From: Saccharomycopsis fibuligera x Saccharomycopsis cf. fibuligera | Taxonomy: Eukaryota > Ascomycota > Saccharomycetes > Ascoideales > Saccharomycopsidaceae | DNA length: 64,000 nt | Direction: 5' to 3' | Assembly: GCA_001936135.1 (NCBI GenBank) | Contig: CP012810.1 | Location: 2,294,001-2,358,000 of the forward strand | Shown: positions 42,096-55,100 of the stretch, one piece after another | How the letters are laid out: each line of letters begins with the position of its first letter | Position numbering within the stretch: the stretch's first letter is position 1 | The notes under the pieces: model-generated | Told to the model about the DNA's origin: nothing | Database searches by the model: none | The model's input: only the letters and a program-made list of their open reading frames with translations | Made by a program: the position numbers and the translations under genes

Positions 42096-42367
42096 ATACT
42101 AAGCTAGTTGGGAATTGCACGGTCCGAGAACCGCGATTTGCGATTGCCACCATCCTGACTGCGCTTTCATCCCGTACAGCCTAGTTAATTACCACCATCC
42201 CTAACCGTTCCTCGGAAAAAAGCACAGTGGATTTCGCCGGTACAGAACTGGCCGTGTATGCTGTATTACTGTCAACAACGGCTTGACCTTACTTATGGCT
42301 TTTAAAATAAGCTGGTTTAACAAAAAGGATTCTCCTGCTTCTTTTTTTTTTTTTTTTTTTTTTTTTT

Positions 42368-42388
42368 GTTGTTGTTGTTGTTGTTGTT
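42368..42388 (+). repeat. (GTT)n trinucleotide repeat after poly(T)
   Basis: About seven GTT units directly following the T26 tract at 42342-42367. Confidence 0.85.
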
Positions 42389-42840
42389 ATACCAAATGCC
42401 GCTATTTTTCGCGGCAGTTCAAGTCTGGCGATTGGCATTGCCTGAGGCGCAATACGACATTGGTTCTAAACTAGCCAAATCTGCGGTCTAGATTGCTGCT
42501 GCTGTTTATCCAGTCATTTTGAGTACTGGCACATTTAAGATGACTTGTCAAGTGCGGCAGTAATACCCCGGAATTAAAACCAAAAAAAGCGCATAAGAAA
42601 GTGTCTTTAAGACAGAGATATCTTATACTTAATATTTGCTTGATTGCCGCTAGTTACCATATAGGAGCCTTCAGTCAGTGCGTTGCCAGACTCAATATAA
42701 GGTTTGAGGTCTTTTTAGTGTTTTACATTTGCCCTTTTTTTTTATAACACTCACTTTTTATAAAACTAATGTCTACCCCGACAGACAAATTGCCCATACA
42801 TTGTCACAATTTCGGCTGTTCCGTCTAATTGTTAAATTAT

Positions 42841-42842
<2 letters not shown>

Positions 42843-42871
<29 letters not shown>
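42843..42871 (+). repeat. Poly(T) tract, 29 bp
   Basis: Uninterrupted T homopolymer in the gene desert. Confidence 0.9.
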
Positions 42872-45800
42872 GAGCTCCCGGCTAGTTTTTGCAATTTTTT
42901 AATTGTTTAATCATAAATGTCCAACTGTCAGCAATTAATATTTATATACGTTGCGCGACGTTGCGCATTCCTTCACCTGAGCGCTGAATCCAACAGCAAA
43001 ACCTAACTTTATTGGAAGAAATCAAAGGGACGTGAAAAAGAAAAGAAGATTACAATAGAGGGGCTCTTCGGTAGATGCAACGTTCCATCAACGTCAGGAA
43101 AGGAATTATTTTCTGTACATAGAAAGCTTTTGCCCTATTGTCCTGGGCCGAGTGATAGCAAAGGAGCCACTCACAATTTTCCCGTCGTCACTGTTCACCG
43201 CTACGCTGGTCACCATCTGTTTCCGTGCATTTTCTGTTTTTCGAAATATGCCTGTTGGAAATGTTAACCCGTTAATATTCTTAGCCCTGTCTGGTTGCAA
43301 ATTTTCTCATCGGCAATATATGTAGCATTCCCGGAAAACCTTAAACTCGCACCACGGTGTTTGAATTGTAATTTTGTACACTGGCTAGAGCGCACAGTAT
43401 CTATATAATGAGTAGTATAATACATTGAAAAGTAACGTTGATATTAGCGATAATAATAATAATAACAACGTCGAACATTGGTCATAAAAAATCCCTGTAT
43501 GCTTTCGAATTCCCTATTGTTTTCACAGTGATGCTTATTATTCCAGTATGACTTATTTAAAACGATTTTTCGAAACTTTTGCAAAAGGGTGCTATCTATC
43601 TATGTCAATCTGGTTTCGTTTTCCATAACTTTTTGCCAGCAGTTTCAAACCTTGAAGTCTGTGCTGGCATAGATTTGAGAGGATGTACCTTGATATTGCA
43701 CGTTATGGCATGGTTTTTGTATTTCCATCATGAAAATTTTTTTTTTTTTGTTTACTATTTTTTTTAACTCTGACCGTATTGAAATTATACCGCTGCACTA
43801 GCGCCTGCAGGCTTGCTGCAGCGTTGAGAGGACAGGGTCTGCCAGACATGCATAATACAGAGTTTCCTAGATAAAGGAATATCATGCAAGACAGATGCAT
43901 TAGGGCGAGTGATAAATTAAAGTGACAGTAGCTCGAAACCTTAAATCTTCAAGGTTTGCTACTGCAGACAAGCGCTTGTGGGAGCAGATGAGATTGTCAA
44001 ATAGTGATGAGAATCAGATGTAACATAACTGGAGGCGGAGATGCACGAGCAGCCGCGCTTTCAAAAAGAGGAGCTGATATCTTTATGGGACTAAAACCGA
44101 CGTCCTGGTGAATGGGCGAACACATGCGTATCGGAGGCACCCACACCACAGAAAGAAGCAAATAGCTGGGCATAGAAAGAAAATTTGTATTTTCCTCTGA
44201 TGTGCTTTTTATTTATTTTTATTCATTTCTCTTCTTGCTTGTTAGGTTGTTGTTGTTGTTGTCGTTTTTTTTTTTCTCTCTTTTCATTTGATATCTCTAC
44301 ATGTCTATTTCAGCTGATCATTTCTGTTTGACTACATCTGGATTTCCTTCACTAACAGTGGTCTGCTTTTTGATTGCTGTTAAGCACTCAATTGCTACCA
44401 TCGCCGCTGCCGCTAAATTACCCCTGTGCTGTAATTACGAATATACAATTACTTTGTCTAATAATAGCTTATCAACGAAACGTGAGTAATCTTTTGGCAC
44501 GTATTTACGACAACTTGTTTTCGATTATTCTCGTCGCACCCGTAATAACGTCTCGATATTCTGCCTCTCATTGCCTTTTTTTTGTTTTCGTTCTTTCTCT
44601 TCATAGCGGACAAAAATCATCACTTGAAACTATGCCGCTATTCTACCTTGACTCAAAGGCGATATTCATATTTTTGACTCCGATCATCGCGACCTGCACA
44701 GCGCATGCGACACTATCTAAAAACGCACTTTACGGACCATTCTCTGCAGTTGAAGTCATCATAATTGCTAGCGGCAAATAAAAAGCTTCGACAGACGAAG
44801 AACGACGCGGGAAATCGGACAGATCAAAGAGACACGGACGACGATGGTCAGTGCACTGTGCCAGTTAATACCTAAAACTGCTAGGCTAGAGACGCAATCT
44901 GTAAACAAAAAGTAAAAAAATGCTAATATGTTGCAACTTGTATCAAAAAACCCTATTTAATGATTTTGCCTGGAGTGGATGTTTGACAGTGTGTTTTGCG
45001 TCTCAATGAGAAAGTACTTGGGGCTGTTAATTTGATACTTAAAAAAAAAAAAAAAAAAAAAATAGAAAATTAAATAAAGAGAAAAGACAAGCATAAATAA
45101 AAATACGACGGTTTTACGACTACAATGTAATCGACTGCCATCTTTCACTCATACTACATGTCACATTAATGGCAGAAAACTTGAAAATTATTAGCGTTTA
45201 GAAATCTATTTTTTATGATAAAATATAAATTAAAGTGATGGGTATAGCTGAGCGGCCTGTAAACGTATTAGAGCATTTTTTTCCCATTGATTCAAGTTAC
45301 ACCGTACTTTTCTCAAAATATTTTTCGTATTCCAGAATTGAGACCTGTTTTCCAAAGATCTCTTGGGGCCAAATATTTTGGTGTCTCAGCTTACTCCTGC
45401 CCAGTTGAGTTGCAGCTATTTAATTGGCCCTGTTTTTGTTTTGGAATAACAATGCGCTTTTCATTGTCTGAAAATGAGAAATAACTCGTATTAAAGTGTG
45501 TAGGATTTCTGGCATAAACTTTCCCTGTATCAACTACAATATTAAAGCGGGCAAAACAAAATCACAAACAAATACATTTTCTTTCAACATAAACCCTTAC
45601 TTCAGACATTGGCCACTCCAGAAATCGATGTTATTTGATTTCATAGTTTACTTTTAGAATACAGTCGGTGCCAATTTCATGCATACTGCTGAAAAAGTTC
45701 TCTCGGTATTATAGTTATAGTTGTTTCAACAAAAAACTTCGGCTAGATGGCCGGATACCGCTGTGAAATTGTTAGACGTACTCATACGAAAAAAGATAAG

Positions 45801-47629
45801 AATTCAGAAAAAAAAATTTTCCAAAATAAAATAAAATAAAATACTAGGATGTATACTTACACGAGTAATCCCATGGGGCCAGACCCAATATTCTTCAACA
45901 AGACTGTTATGTGTGGTATGGTTAGCTGATCAACGAATCGAAATCACTGCTGATGTAAGATTTATAGTACGAGTCGACTTTCTCAAGTTGCAGCGTTCTA
46001 TCAAACTAACACCACCTGACAGCGTCGATTCACAACTCGCCAGAAAACTGCAAGTCGTACTTTATCGCCATTTCCTTTTGCGAAACCCAAGACAAACTGA
46101 AAATGAGGCAAGATCTGTTCCCAAAGCCAATATAGAGTGCAGATTAAAGGTGCTGCTCCATTTCAAAGCAGGGGCCAAAGCCAAGCAATGAAAAGCAAAA
46201 AAAAAGCCCTCGGATATAGTCAAAATGGGTCTTTTTACCCATCCCTTAGGACTCAACTTTATCTTAAATTTAATTTAAATGTAACATTTTGATCTATTGG
46301 TTATATGCATAGCGGGCTGGTTCAATGTTTGAATTAAAATCCAATTCTTTAAATTATTATAGTAAGTTCTCTGACTTGTTTTTCTCTTATCAAAGCGCCA
46401 ACCTTCCGTTGTTTCTCAGAAGAGCGCATATGTTTGATTTGCATACTTTGCATATTAAGCCTTGTGAGGTAGATCTACAGGTATATGCTAAACACAGCAG
46501 CCAAAATAAAAACTTGATCTCTTTGATGAAAAAAAAAAAAATCAAACACTCTCTTTATGGAACAGTAAAAAAAAAAAGAATGAAATTAAATACAGGCAAA
46601 CACGCTAGCACGTTACTATTTTCTCTTTTTTGTTCCTTGTAAAATTTCCAAACGCAGAACACCTTTTGATTTTCTTTTAGTGAGATGCATACAGCTTGGC
46701 AGTGGAGCCCCAATATATATACTGCGCTTCAGATGGTGTGATGTTCGCTAAGTTTGGCATTGTGTGTGAGAAGAAAAATGGATGATAGTAATAAAGAAAT
46801 TTACAGCGATGGAATACAGTATTAACGCACCCCTTCTGTATCAACAACAAGTTACTGTGGTTACTTTGCAATTCGTATTTATTATGATAGTTGTCAAAAT
46901 TTAAGGATTTACATAAAACGGGCTTCGCAATCGTTTTCTTTTTTCTTTAAAATGAAAAAATGTTATGTTAGTTCTTTTGTAAGTTAAAGACTCATTTGAA
47001 GATAAAAAAAAAAGAGAGAATGAGGAAAACAGTTTAGATTCAACTTTAATGGCAATTTTGGCACCAGCAACTGTTATCCTGAAATAGCTAAATTTTAATG
47101 GAGTATAACAACCCTGTTTATTTTCTTGATTTTTTATTTTTGCATTTGGGGGTGCCTCTCAAGTAGTTGTTTTTGAAAGGACATTAACCACAAGAGTGCT
47201 TGAATAACAAGTAACTATGGAGTGAAAACCAAAAACGGAATTGTAAAACAAATAAAAAAAGTCCTTAAAATATGTTTAAAATGGTCTAAGAAATACCGAT
47301 GAGTATTAATTGGAAAATTGTCACCAGAGAAAACATCCAAGAAGTTCAGAACTGTCTGGACTTTTTAGACCAGCATATTTATCTCTGACTAAAAGTTATC
47401 ATCGGCCGTTTTGATCTTTCATGAAAAGATACACTGCGAGCAAATTTTCTGGTTATACACAATGTTGGTTGTGTTCTGTGTTTCACAGTAACGGCACTTT
47501 GCGGATAACACCAATCTGAAAAGAAGTCCGCTTCAACATGCATCTAGCTGTCAACAGCGCTTCGAGCAGCATTATAACGCATAAATGTTATAAAATTCAA
47601 GACTTTTGAGAGAAATAAAGCCCTGTGTA

Positions 47630-47651
47630 TGTATGCATAATTATGCATACA
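47630..47651. repeat. 22-bp perfect palindrome in the gene desert
   Basis: Left half TGTATGCATAA, right half its exact reverse complement, no spacer. Contains two ATGCAT cores. Could be a protein-binding dyad or a cruciform site. Confidence 0.85.
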
Positions 47652-49734
47652 AATTAACGGTAATCTCTGGCAGTAGCATAGAAAACACCACAACATATTC
47701 GTGCATGGCGATGCATAGAATCAGTGAAGGTGGGGTAGACCCCGGAGCATAGATGCAGTGCAGCGGTTGTAGATGAAGACTTCACTTAATATTTGCCATG
47801 ATATTTGTACCGGAACTAGGCTCAGCGAAATGAAGTACACTTATTTAGTTTCCTAGTAAGAGCGCTATACATGGCATACCTAGAGTTAATAACACTAAAA
47901 TGTAAAATCTAATTATACATAAGGTGCTTTTTCCCTAATTTTACAACGACATTAGCATGTAAGCAATCAAAACCATCAGTTCGGACAACACGCTGAAATA
48001 GAATGTCTGCTAAGTCAGCGCAGTGGGGACTATTTTTTGGTGACATGACGGCAATCAAACCAAAGGGCTCTGTCTAGACCTTGAAAAGGGTACAACTATA
48101 GAGACCACTGAATACGCATTAATATGACAACAGACAACGAGGCTAATTAGCCAAAAGAGATGTACATCTCGTACTTTGAACTGACTCCTGAATAATGGGA
48201 TCTACCTGTTTTCATAGTAGTCATGCCAGAATAATGAATGTTTTTGTTATTAAAAAATGATAAATGTTCGGTAACAAAAGTTAGACACGATATTGTTCAG
48301 CATTTCGTAAATTCTGATATTTATTATGGTTATTTATTGAAAAGACTGCGCACTTAAAATGAATGTTTACTTAACTGCATTAATAATACATGTCTAAAAA
48401 ATCCGTCTTGATAGTTTATTCCTGTGTTAAACATTCTTATTTGCGGAAGAAACTTCTATTTTCCGCTTATGGCCGACATTACTCTTAATTTGCATAATTT
48501 TGGGCTCGAACAATCACAACATAGAGAAACCAAAGGGCAGAACACACCCGCTCTTTCGTTGAATTTTAACCTTTTACTATACTGTTGCCATTCCTTCTCT
48601 ACTGGTATTTCTGCAAGGAGAGGCAAATGCCCGCTTTGCAAGCAAAATCTCGGCTAATTTACTTCGTGTCACACTATGTCTTGCAGATATATTATTACCC
48701 CCCACAAAATATTGTACTTCTGAGCGGTCTCAAGCGGTCTTAAGTAACCTTCTGTTTTTCTCCGTTACTCAACTCGTAAGAACACTTGAAAAATAAAGTG
48801 CAACTGCAATATAAGATATTTTTATCTGTTGCAGAAAACTGAAACACTACGCAACATTAATAGAAGTTTGGGTGTGATATATACTACTGCTATAATTTCA
48901 CTTGTTCAAGGAAGTGCAACAACAGTCGATCTCGTAATACTAGCCGATCAAACTTTAATTAAAAGGTAAGACCTCTTAGAACTGTTTTGATACAAATAAT
49001 CATACTAAGGCCTGCTTGTCTTGCTGGCACTCGCTTTCAAAAACCATACAGAGTAGTGATAAATTTATTGTTGTCCTATCAATAGTGTATGAGCAAAAAG
49101 AAGAAACATTGAGATCTGCTGTGCAGATTTCCGCAATAAGGGGACCCAAAAAATTCCTTTCGGGTTTGTAGATACTAGCGGAATTTTTGGACTTAAACGG
49201 CATGAGCAGTACAAATGGTAGCCAGTAGTCGGGAACACTTTAAATCTGCAGGTATATTGTATTGTTTTAATCTTGTAATTTGTTTTTGCGTTGCATTACC
49301 ACCTTCAATCTTCTGTTTTAGGCTTGCTCCCACTAGCACTTTTAGCCATTATCAACTTCTTTTGGTCGATATAAATCCTTATTAACTTTTTATATGTTTG
49401 GGGAAATATAGCGGACATTTGATTTGACTTTCTCGTGACGTTTTAGTTTTTTTATTAAAAACATTAATTTGGATACTATGCAAGCTCTCAGCTAATTATG
49501 CTTCTATCCGTCACTAGTTGTATTTTTATGTTTACTTTGTTCCCATTAGTTACTACCATTCATCTTCTTTAGGCTCACAGTTTTTGAATTTTACATTGAC
49601 ATCATTTTTTGGCATCCTTGTCTTGAAGTTAACTGACAGAGCAATATAAAAACATAAAACTTCAAGTAAACCCACTGAGCTTTTTACGTTTGCTGCGAAG
49701 ATTTTTTTTTTTAAACTGGAGCACCTAGGTTTAG

Positions 49735-49758
49735 TTTTTTTTTTTTTAAAAAAAAAAA
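49735..49758. repeat. T13-A11 hairpin-forming homopolymer junction
   Basis: Thirteen T followed directly by eleven A; flanks GGTTTAG and CC extend partial symmetry. Confidence 0.85.
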
Positions 49759-50128
49759 CCACTCAAATACTGAAGGCTTGTAAGGATTATAGCTCCTAGC
49801 TTGTCGCTTGCTACAATAGATTTCCATTGCAGATCTCCGAAAAATGCAGGTCTAATGTTTCTTTTTTTTTTTTCTTTGCTTTTGCATTCCGCTTCTATAT
49901 TGCATTTTACCAATCTTTTACTTTAATGCAATGTAATTAAAAATTGCCTAAAAATATTTCGAAATAAATTTACTTGGTAGTTTGTCGGTATAGTGCTGAC
50001 CTATAATTTTGAATGGTTGTCTATTTCATATTCATCACCGCTAGTATTATGACAAAAAAAATATCCGGAAATAAGATCGAATTAGGTTTGAAACGCACAT
50101 TTCGATTAAGAGTCTTATTTACTTTTCA

Positions 50129-50130
<2 letters not shown>

Positions 50131-50161
<31 letters not shown>
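50131..50161 (+). repeat. Poly(T) tract, 31 bp
   Basis: Uninterrupted T homopolymer in the gene desert. Confidence 0.9.
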
Positions 50162-50346
50162 CTATTTTTAATTTGTTATTTTCAATTGGTTATGAATCTG
50201 CTATAATTCTGCCCTACTGTCTTGGTCATCTTGAAATATATTTTTTTGAGAAAAAAAAAAAGCTTTCAAATTGTGTGTCAACAAGTATTGTTTAATACAC
50301 CAATTTAACCGTATTCCCATGAAAACCACTTTGAAAAAAAAAATTC

Positions 50347-50374
50347 TGCCCTGTCATGTATGCCCTGTCATGTA
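50347..50374 (+). repeat. 14-bp direct tandem duplication
   Basis: TGCCCTGTCATGTA occurs twice back to back, perfect. Confidence 0.9.
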
Positions 50375-52174
50375 TATATTGGTTAAAATTTTGTGTGACG
50401 TCTTGTACATGCGTTGTGCAAAAGGCAGATGATGGCTTTATGCAGACTTGAAACACAAAATTTTTGACTGATTATGTCAACTCGACTCTGTAAAATGAAA
50501 TTCCCAATGGCTGGAGCGTACTTATCAATTACTGCTGCTTTACTAAACTTAACCACATTAATTTCGCTTCCTAAATATTTTTCAAAGAACGCATTGTAGG
50601 GTTTTAACAGCATCAATATCATTGAGTTTGGTTTGCCTAAAATTTATCGGTGCTCAAGCTTCAAAAAATTCATCCAATACACAACAAACAGATATTGGTT
50701 CTTAGGATTAGTCTGCATTCAGGCTTTTCAAAGAAAAGCCTTTAAAAGCCATTTAGCTTAGTACTATTTTCTCGTACGATGCGCCAACCAATAGTAAGCA
50801 CATTTCATTTCCGTACATGCATCTCAGTCTCATACTTGTTTTGCTTTGAATGCGAAAACCACATGATATGAAAACAAATTGAATATAATTGAATACGGCA
50901 CTCTTTAACCCTCGTAAAAGATTGTTACCAGAGACCGTTTGAAAGCTAGTAAATTAAAAACTTTAGCATCAGGTTTGTTATTTCTGATAGCTCGGACGTT
51001 TTTTAATTTGATACGATGTTCGACCGCCTTTCATTCTTCACCACGCTGTCTTACAAAATGTGAATTTTTTAAAGTTTTATAGATTTCTGCTAAAAACAGG
51101 TTAGAATCTTACATAACGCACAAACATGCATCTTTTAGCATTAACATGCACCACTGTGACATCCACCTTTACGAGACTAATGGCGAACTGTAGCGTATTC
51201 CGAGTATGCAATACTTGTGCAAGCCCAAAGAAAATTTTTGTTCGTCAAAATGGAAAAATATTGATTGTATTTCAAGTGAAAAGAAAACTGTATCACGGAT
51301 TGTTGATTTTCTGAATATATAGTGTTATGCATGTTGTTATAGTAACCATAAATTTTAGTGTACTGACGTCAACAAACACCCGCTCATGATGTATCAGACT
51401 AAAGCTAACCCAATACATTAGCTTTTACAGTATATGGGGTTTTGCTTGGATTTCATCTTCCACAGATGTTCATTCTTGCAGTCTAAATATTTATTGCAGC
51501 AAAGCTTTTTGCCAGAATACCTAAAAAAATTACTAAATTCAAAGATAAATCTTGCCAATATGGGTGTACGAGTTTCTTTGAGCCACTTGCTTAACTACTA
51601 ATACAGTTTGGCACCTTAGACCGTTGTAGTCATTTGATCCCTTTCACCAAATTTACACAATCAAACAAGTGGTCAGAAAGATATTGATAATTTTAAGGCC
51701 AATCAGGTTCAATAGCTTGAACATGCCTGGAGCAACGATTGAAGTCTACATAATGTGGTATTGGTTTTTTTAAAAAAAAAAAAAAATTATAACTTATAAA
51801 AGCAACATAGGGCAACCGGAAGTGTGAAGCTATGTATATGGCATCAAATAGTCATAGTCACGTTAAATGAATAATAAGCGAGAAACAATATATATAAATA
51901 TATACATATATATATATAAGAAAACGATAATGATAATAACAACAATGATAATATAAACAGCCAAGAAAACAGAAAAAATCCATAAATAAAAAGCAAATTA
52001 ACAACCTTTTTGGAATATCTAACAAAAGAAAAAATTAATGATGTAAAAAGTGAACAAACAAGAAAAAAAAAAAAAGAAAAAAAGATATAAAAAGTGATAA
52101 AAAGTATGATTATTTTTTGTGAACAAAAGGAAAACCAAATGATAGCATGCAAAAATTTATTTTTTATACGTGAT

Positions 52175-55100
52175 TTAAATATGTGACATCCGTTCTTCCC
52201 TATCAAGGGAATCGCCTCTATCTTTATTCTCGCCGTCCCTTTCAGCTCTAAATTTACTGGCTGACTGTCTCTGCTGCATCACTCTTTGCATAAACTTATC
52301 AGCATCTTCTTCTTCCTCTTCTACCTCATCTTCACGGATACTATCAATATCACGTTTACTCTTCCCACCATTGAAATAATCTTCTTCAGATTCAATAAAG
52401 CCCATTTTTTTCCCAAATCTTGTGAACTTGGTATCAACAATTCTTTTTCTATGAATCTTACCACTTGGCAAAATATGAAGGGTGTAATTTGGATCATTTT
52501 CATCAACAATACCATCAACTTTCGGACCAAGTGTAACATCATCTACTGAACTAATAATCGAAGATGCAACATCTGAGTTAGTACTCCTTGCTCCAAGCCC
52601 TTTCATTGCTTCTGCGACACGGCTATCTTTAGTGGTGACATCTGTTTTGAAAACCTTTTTACCAAACTTGCTTTTGCGAAATCTTTGGAATGATTTGTCC
52701 TTTTCAAATTCCCAAGACTGGTGTAACTCTTTGTATGCCAAGCGTTCAAACTTACTTCTTAACACAAAACTTTTTTCAAACTCTTGGTAGTAATCCACCG
52801 CTGTTGGGAAAATCCAATTTCTAACTACTTTAATCAATATATCAATTAGTAATGACATTACTAAAAGTAAGAATAAAGTAGCCCACCAAGTTGGATCTTT
52901 ACCAAATTCTTGTGTAATGCCAACCTTAACGTAGTAAATCAATGACGTATCTTCCTTGTATAGTGCTGCAATCAAAAGATTCCAAAGGAAAACGCCAACA
53001 ACTTCGATAATCATTGAGGCAAAAGCAATAGAGTTTCTATTTCTCATTTCTAACATTTGGCATTTAACATTGAGGAAAACAACAAATACAATGAAGGTTA
53101 ATACACCCATTGGCAATAAAGTGTTATCAATTAACGAGCTTTCACCCCATAATTTCCATGATAGCATTGTAACCATCACACTTAAGCACGTAGCACCGAC
53201 CATCCAATAAAGGAAAATAGGAAGGTTAAACGACAAGTTTTCTCTGCCTTGTCTGTAAAGACCAGGGTTAGCAATCAAGGTAGCCGGTCTCAAGTCTGTT
53301 TCTATTATACCAATACACAAAACAGGCAAAGACGTGAAAAGAGTATTGAACATTGATAATGACCATGGCTCATACAAAGAGGTGCCTGTGAACAATGTGT
53401 TTCTTTGAAAGATTGCTTGTGACAAGTAGAACATGAATTCTTTGTAAAAAGTAAAAAGAATGAATTTTGTGGTTCGAATATAGTTGTATCTACCATGAAC
53501 AAGCAACAATTTGATCAAAAACCTAAATTGAGCAATGGAGTAATCAGACGAACGGGCCGCCTGCAACCCTTCTTTACCAGTGATACCAATACCAATGTCA
53601 GCGCTTTGAATCATTGCGATATCGTTAGCACCATCACCAATTGCTAACGTAACGGAATTCTTATATTTGTTTTTTACCACTGTAACAAGCTTGGCCTTTT
53701 GAGATGGGGAAGCACGGCAACAAATGACCGCATCAGCAATACAGCCAAATTCAATAAACATATTCATCATGGTAACGTCATTTTCAATCAGAGTCAACGT
53801 GGTACCATCAATAACTAGCACACAATGTGCAACATTCTGGTTTTTTATCTCAATTACAGCAGCCTCCATTTTTGAAATGAGAATTGATTCATCATCTTCA
53901 TTACTTAAAATCACAACCGTGGAAGCATTTTTGATAAGGCCACAAGAATAACCAATATTGATTGCAGTTTCTCGTTTATCACCAGTCAACATCCACATTT
54001 TGATACCTGCTCTGTGTATCTTGTCAATTGCTTCCGGTACGCCCTCTTGCAATTTATCTTCGATTGCAGTAGCACCGCATAAATCCATGTCGGTTTCCAA
54101 TCTTTCACCTACTTCTTCCATTTTGTCCTGTCTATCAACCAATGCAGTTTTAGCTTCATAGTATTCCTTTGAAAAATTTTCATACTCTCTGTCGTCAAGC
54201 CATTTATAACCATATAACAAAGTTCTTAAACCATTGGTGGAAAACTCGTCAATATGCTCCAAAGTTTTTTCAACCACGTACTGTTCATTAGAGATCAAAT
54301 TCTCGCTGAGAATATAGTCATTAATATCCAGCATGTGGTGATGATTATTATGTGCTGTTATTTCTTCCTTTAAATCTTTCTGCAGCTGCTTTGGAGTTAT
54401 GTTGTATCTCTTTTGTTGGTCCAAATGTAATGATTTTCTTGAGTTTTCTGCAATTCGATCAATCTCTGTTGACATTCTTTCATTCTCAAACAACATATCA
54501 TTTACCATATTATTGTTAAAAGTTGGTGATCTATTTTTACTCAAAGATTGTCTAGCAAGGCTTTTGATAGTATCGTTTCTAAACAAGTCAATACTTTTTG
54601 AGTTTCTTTCATTCATCATATAGCTGGCCTCCGCTTCTTTTCTTATCTTGGCATTTTTAGAGATTTTTTCGGCAACCTCATTACTGTTATAAGATGCTTT
54701 CAATCTTTGCAAGATGACGTTATCAGCACCTTTGCATATTAAGCATTTTTTACCATTAGGAAATTTAACAACACAAGACATTCTTTTTCTCACCGAATTG
54801 AATTCAATGATATCCAAGATTTCGTAATTTTCTAGCACCGGAGGTCTATCTAACCCATTTGGATATGTTTTTAAGACCAACGTATTTTGCTTCTTATCAT
54901 AAACTACAAACCCCATGTCTCTGGCTGCCGTAACTAATGCCAACTCGTCAGGAGATGAAGATTGGTACTCAATTTCATCACTTTCCTCGCTGTTTGAACT
55001 GTCAGAATCGCTGGATGCAACTTTTTTGGGAAAACAAGTGTGACAAAGAGCTAAAGACAAAATAAAAAAAACAGCCTTTTTACTATAAAGACAATGAGGA

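Larger units (their letters stand above)
37918..52174. other. 14.3-kb gene desert
   Basis: Between the 5' side of PHO2 and the 3' end of DNF3 no reading frame resembles a known protein, and no tRNA, snRNA or transposon was recognised. The longest frames (39684-40031, 40047-40394, 44374-44781, 46325-46642) look like chance. The stretch contains long A/T homopolymers (A26 at 38486-38511, T26 at 42342-42367, T29 at 42843-42871, A22 at 45041-45062, T31 at 50131-50161), a 13-bp tandem repeat at 39025-39063, several perfect palindromes and short tandem duplications. From about 46 kb to 52 kb it is markedly AT-rich. Role unknown; see findings. Confidence 0.65.

Noticed and set aside
44374-44781. 135-codon frame in the desert
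   Set aside because: Starts inside another frame, no recognisable motif; kept only as part of the possible spliced gene.
45235-45320. tRNA-like start (TAGCTGAGCGG, similar to an A box)
   Set aside because: A run of seven T lies inside the would-be gene and no B box GGTTCGANTCC or closing acceptor stem follows; judged chance.
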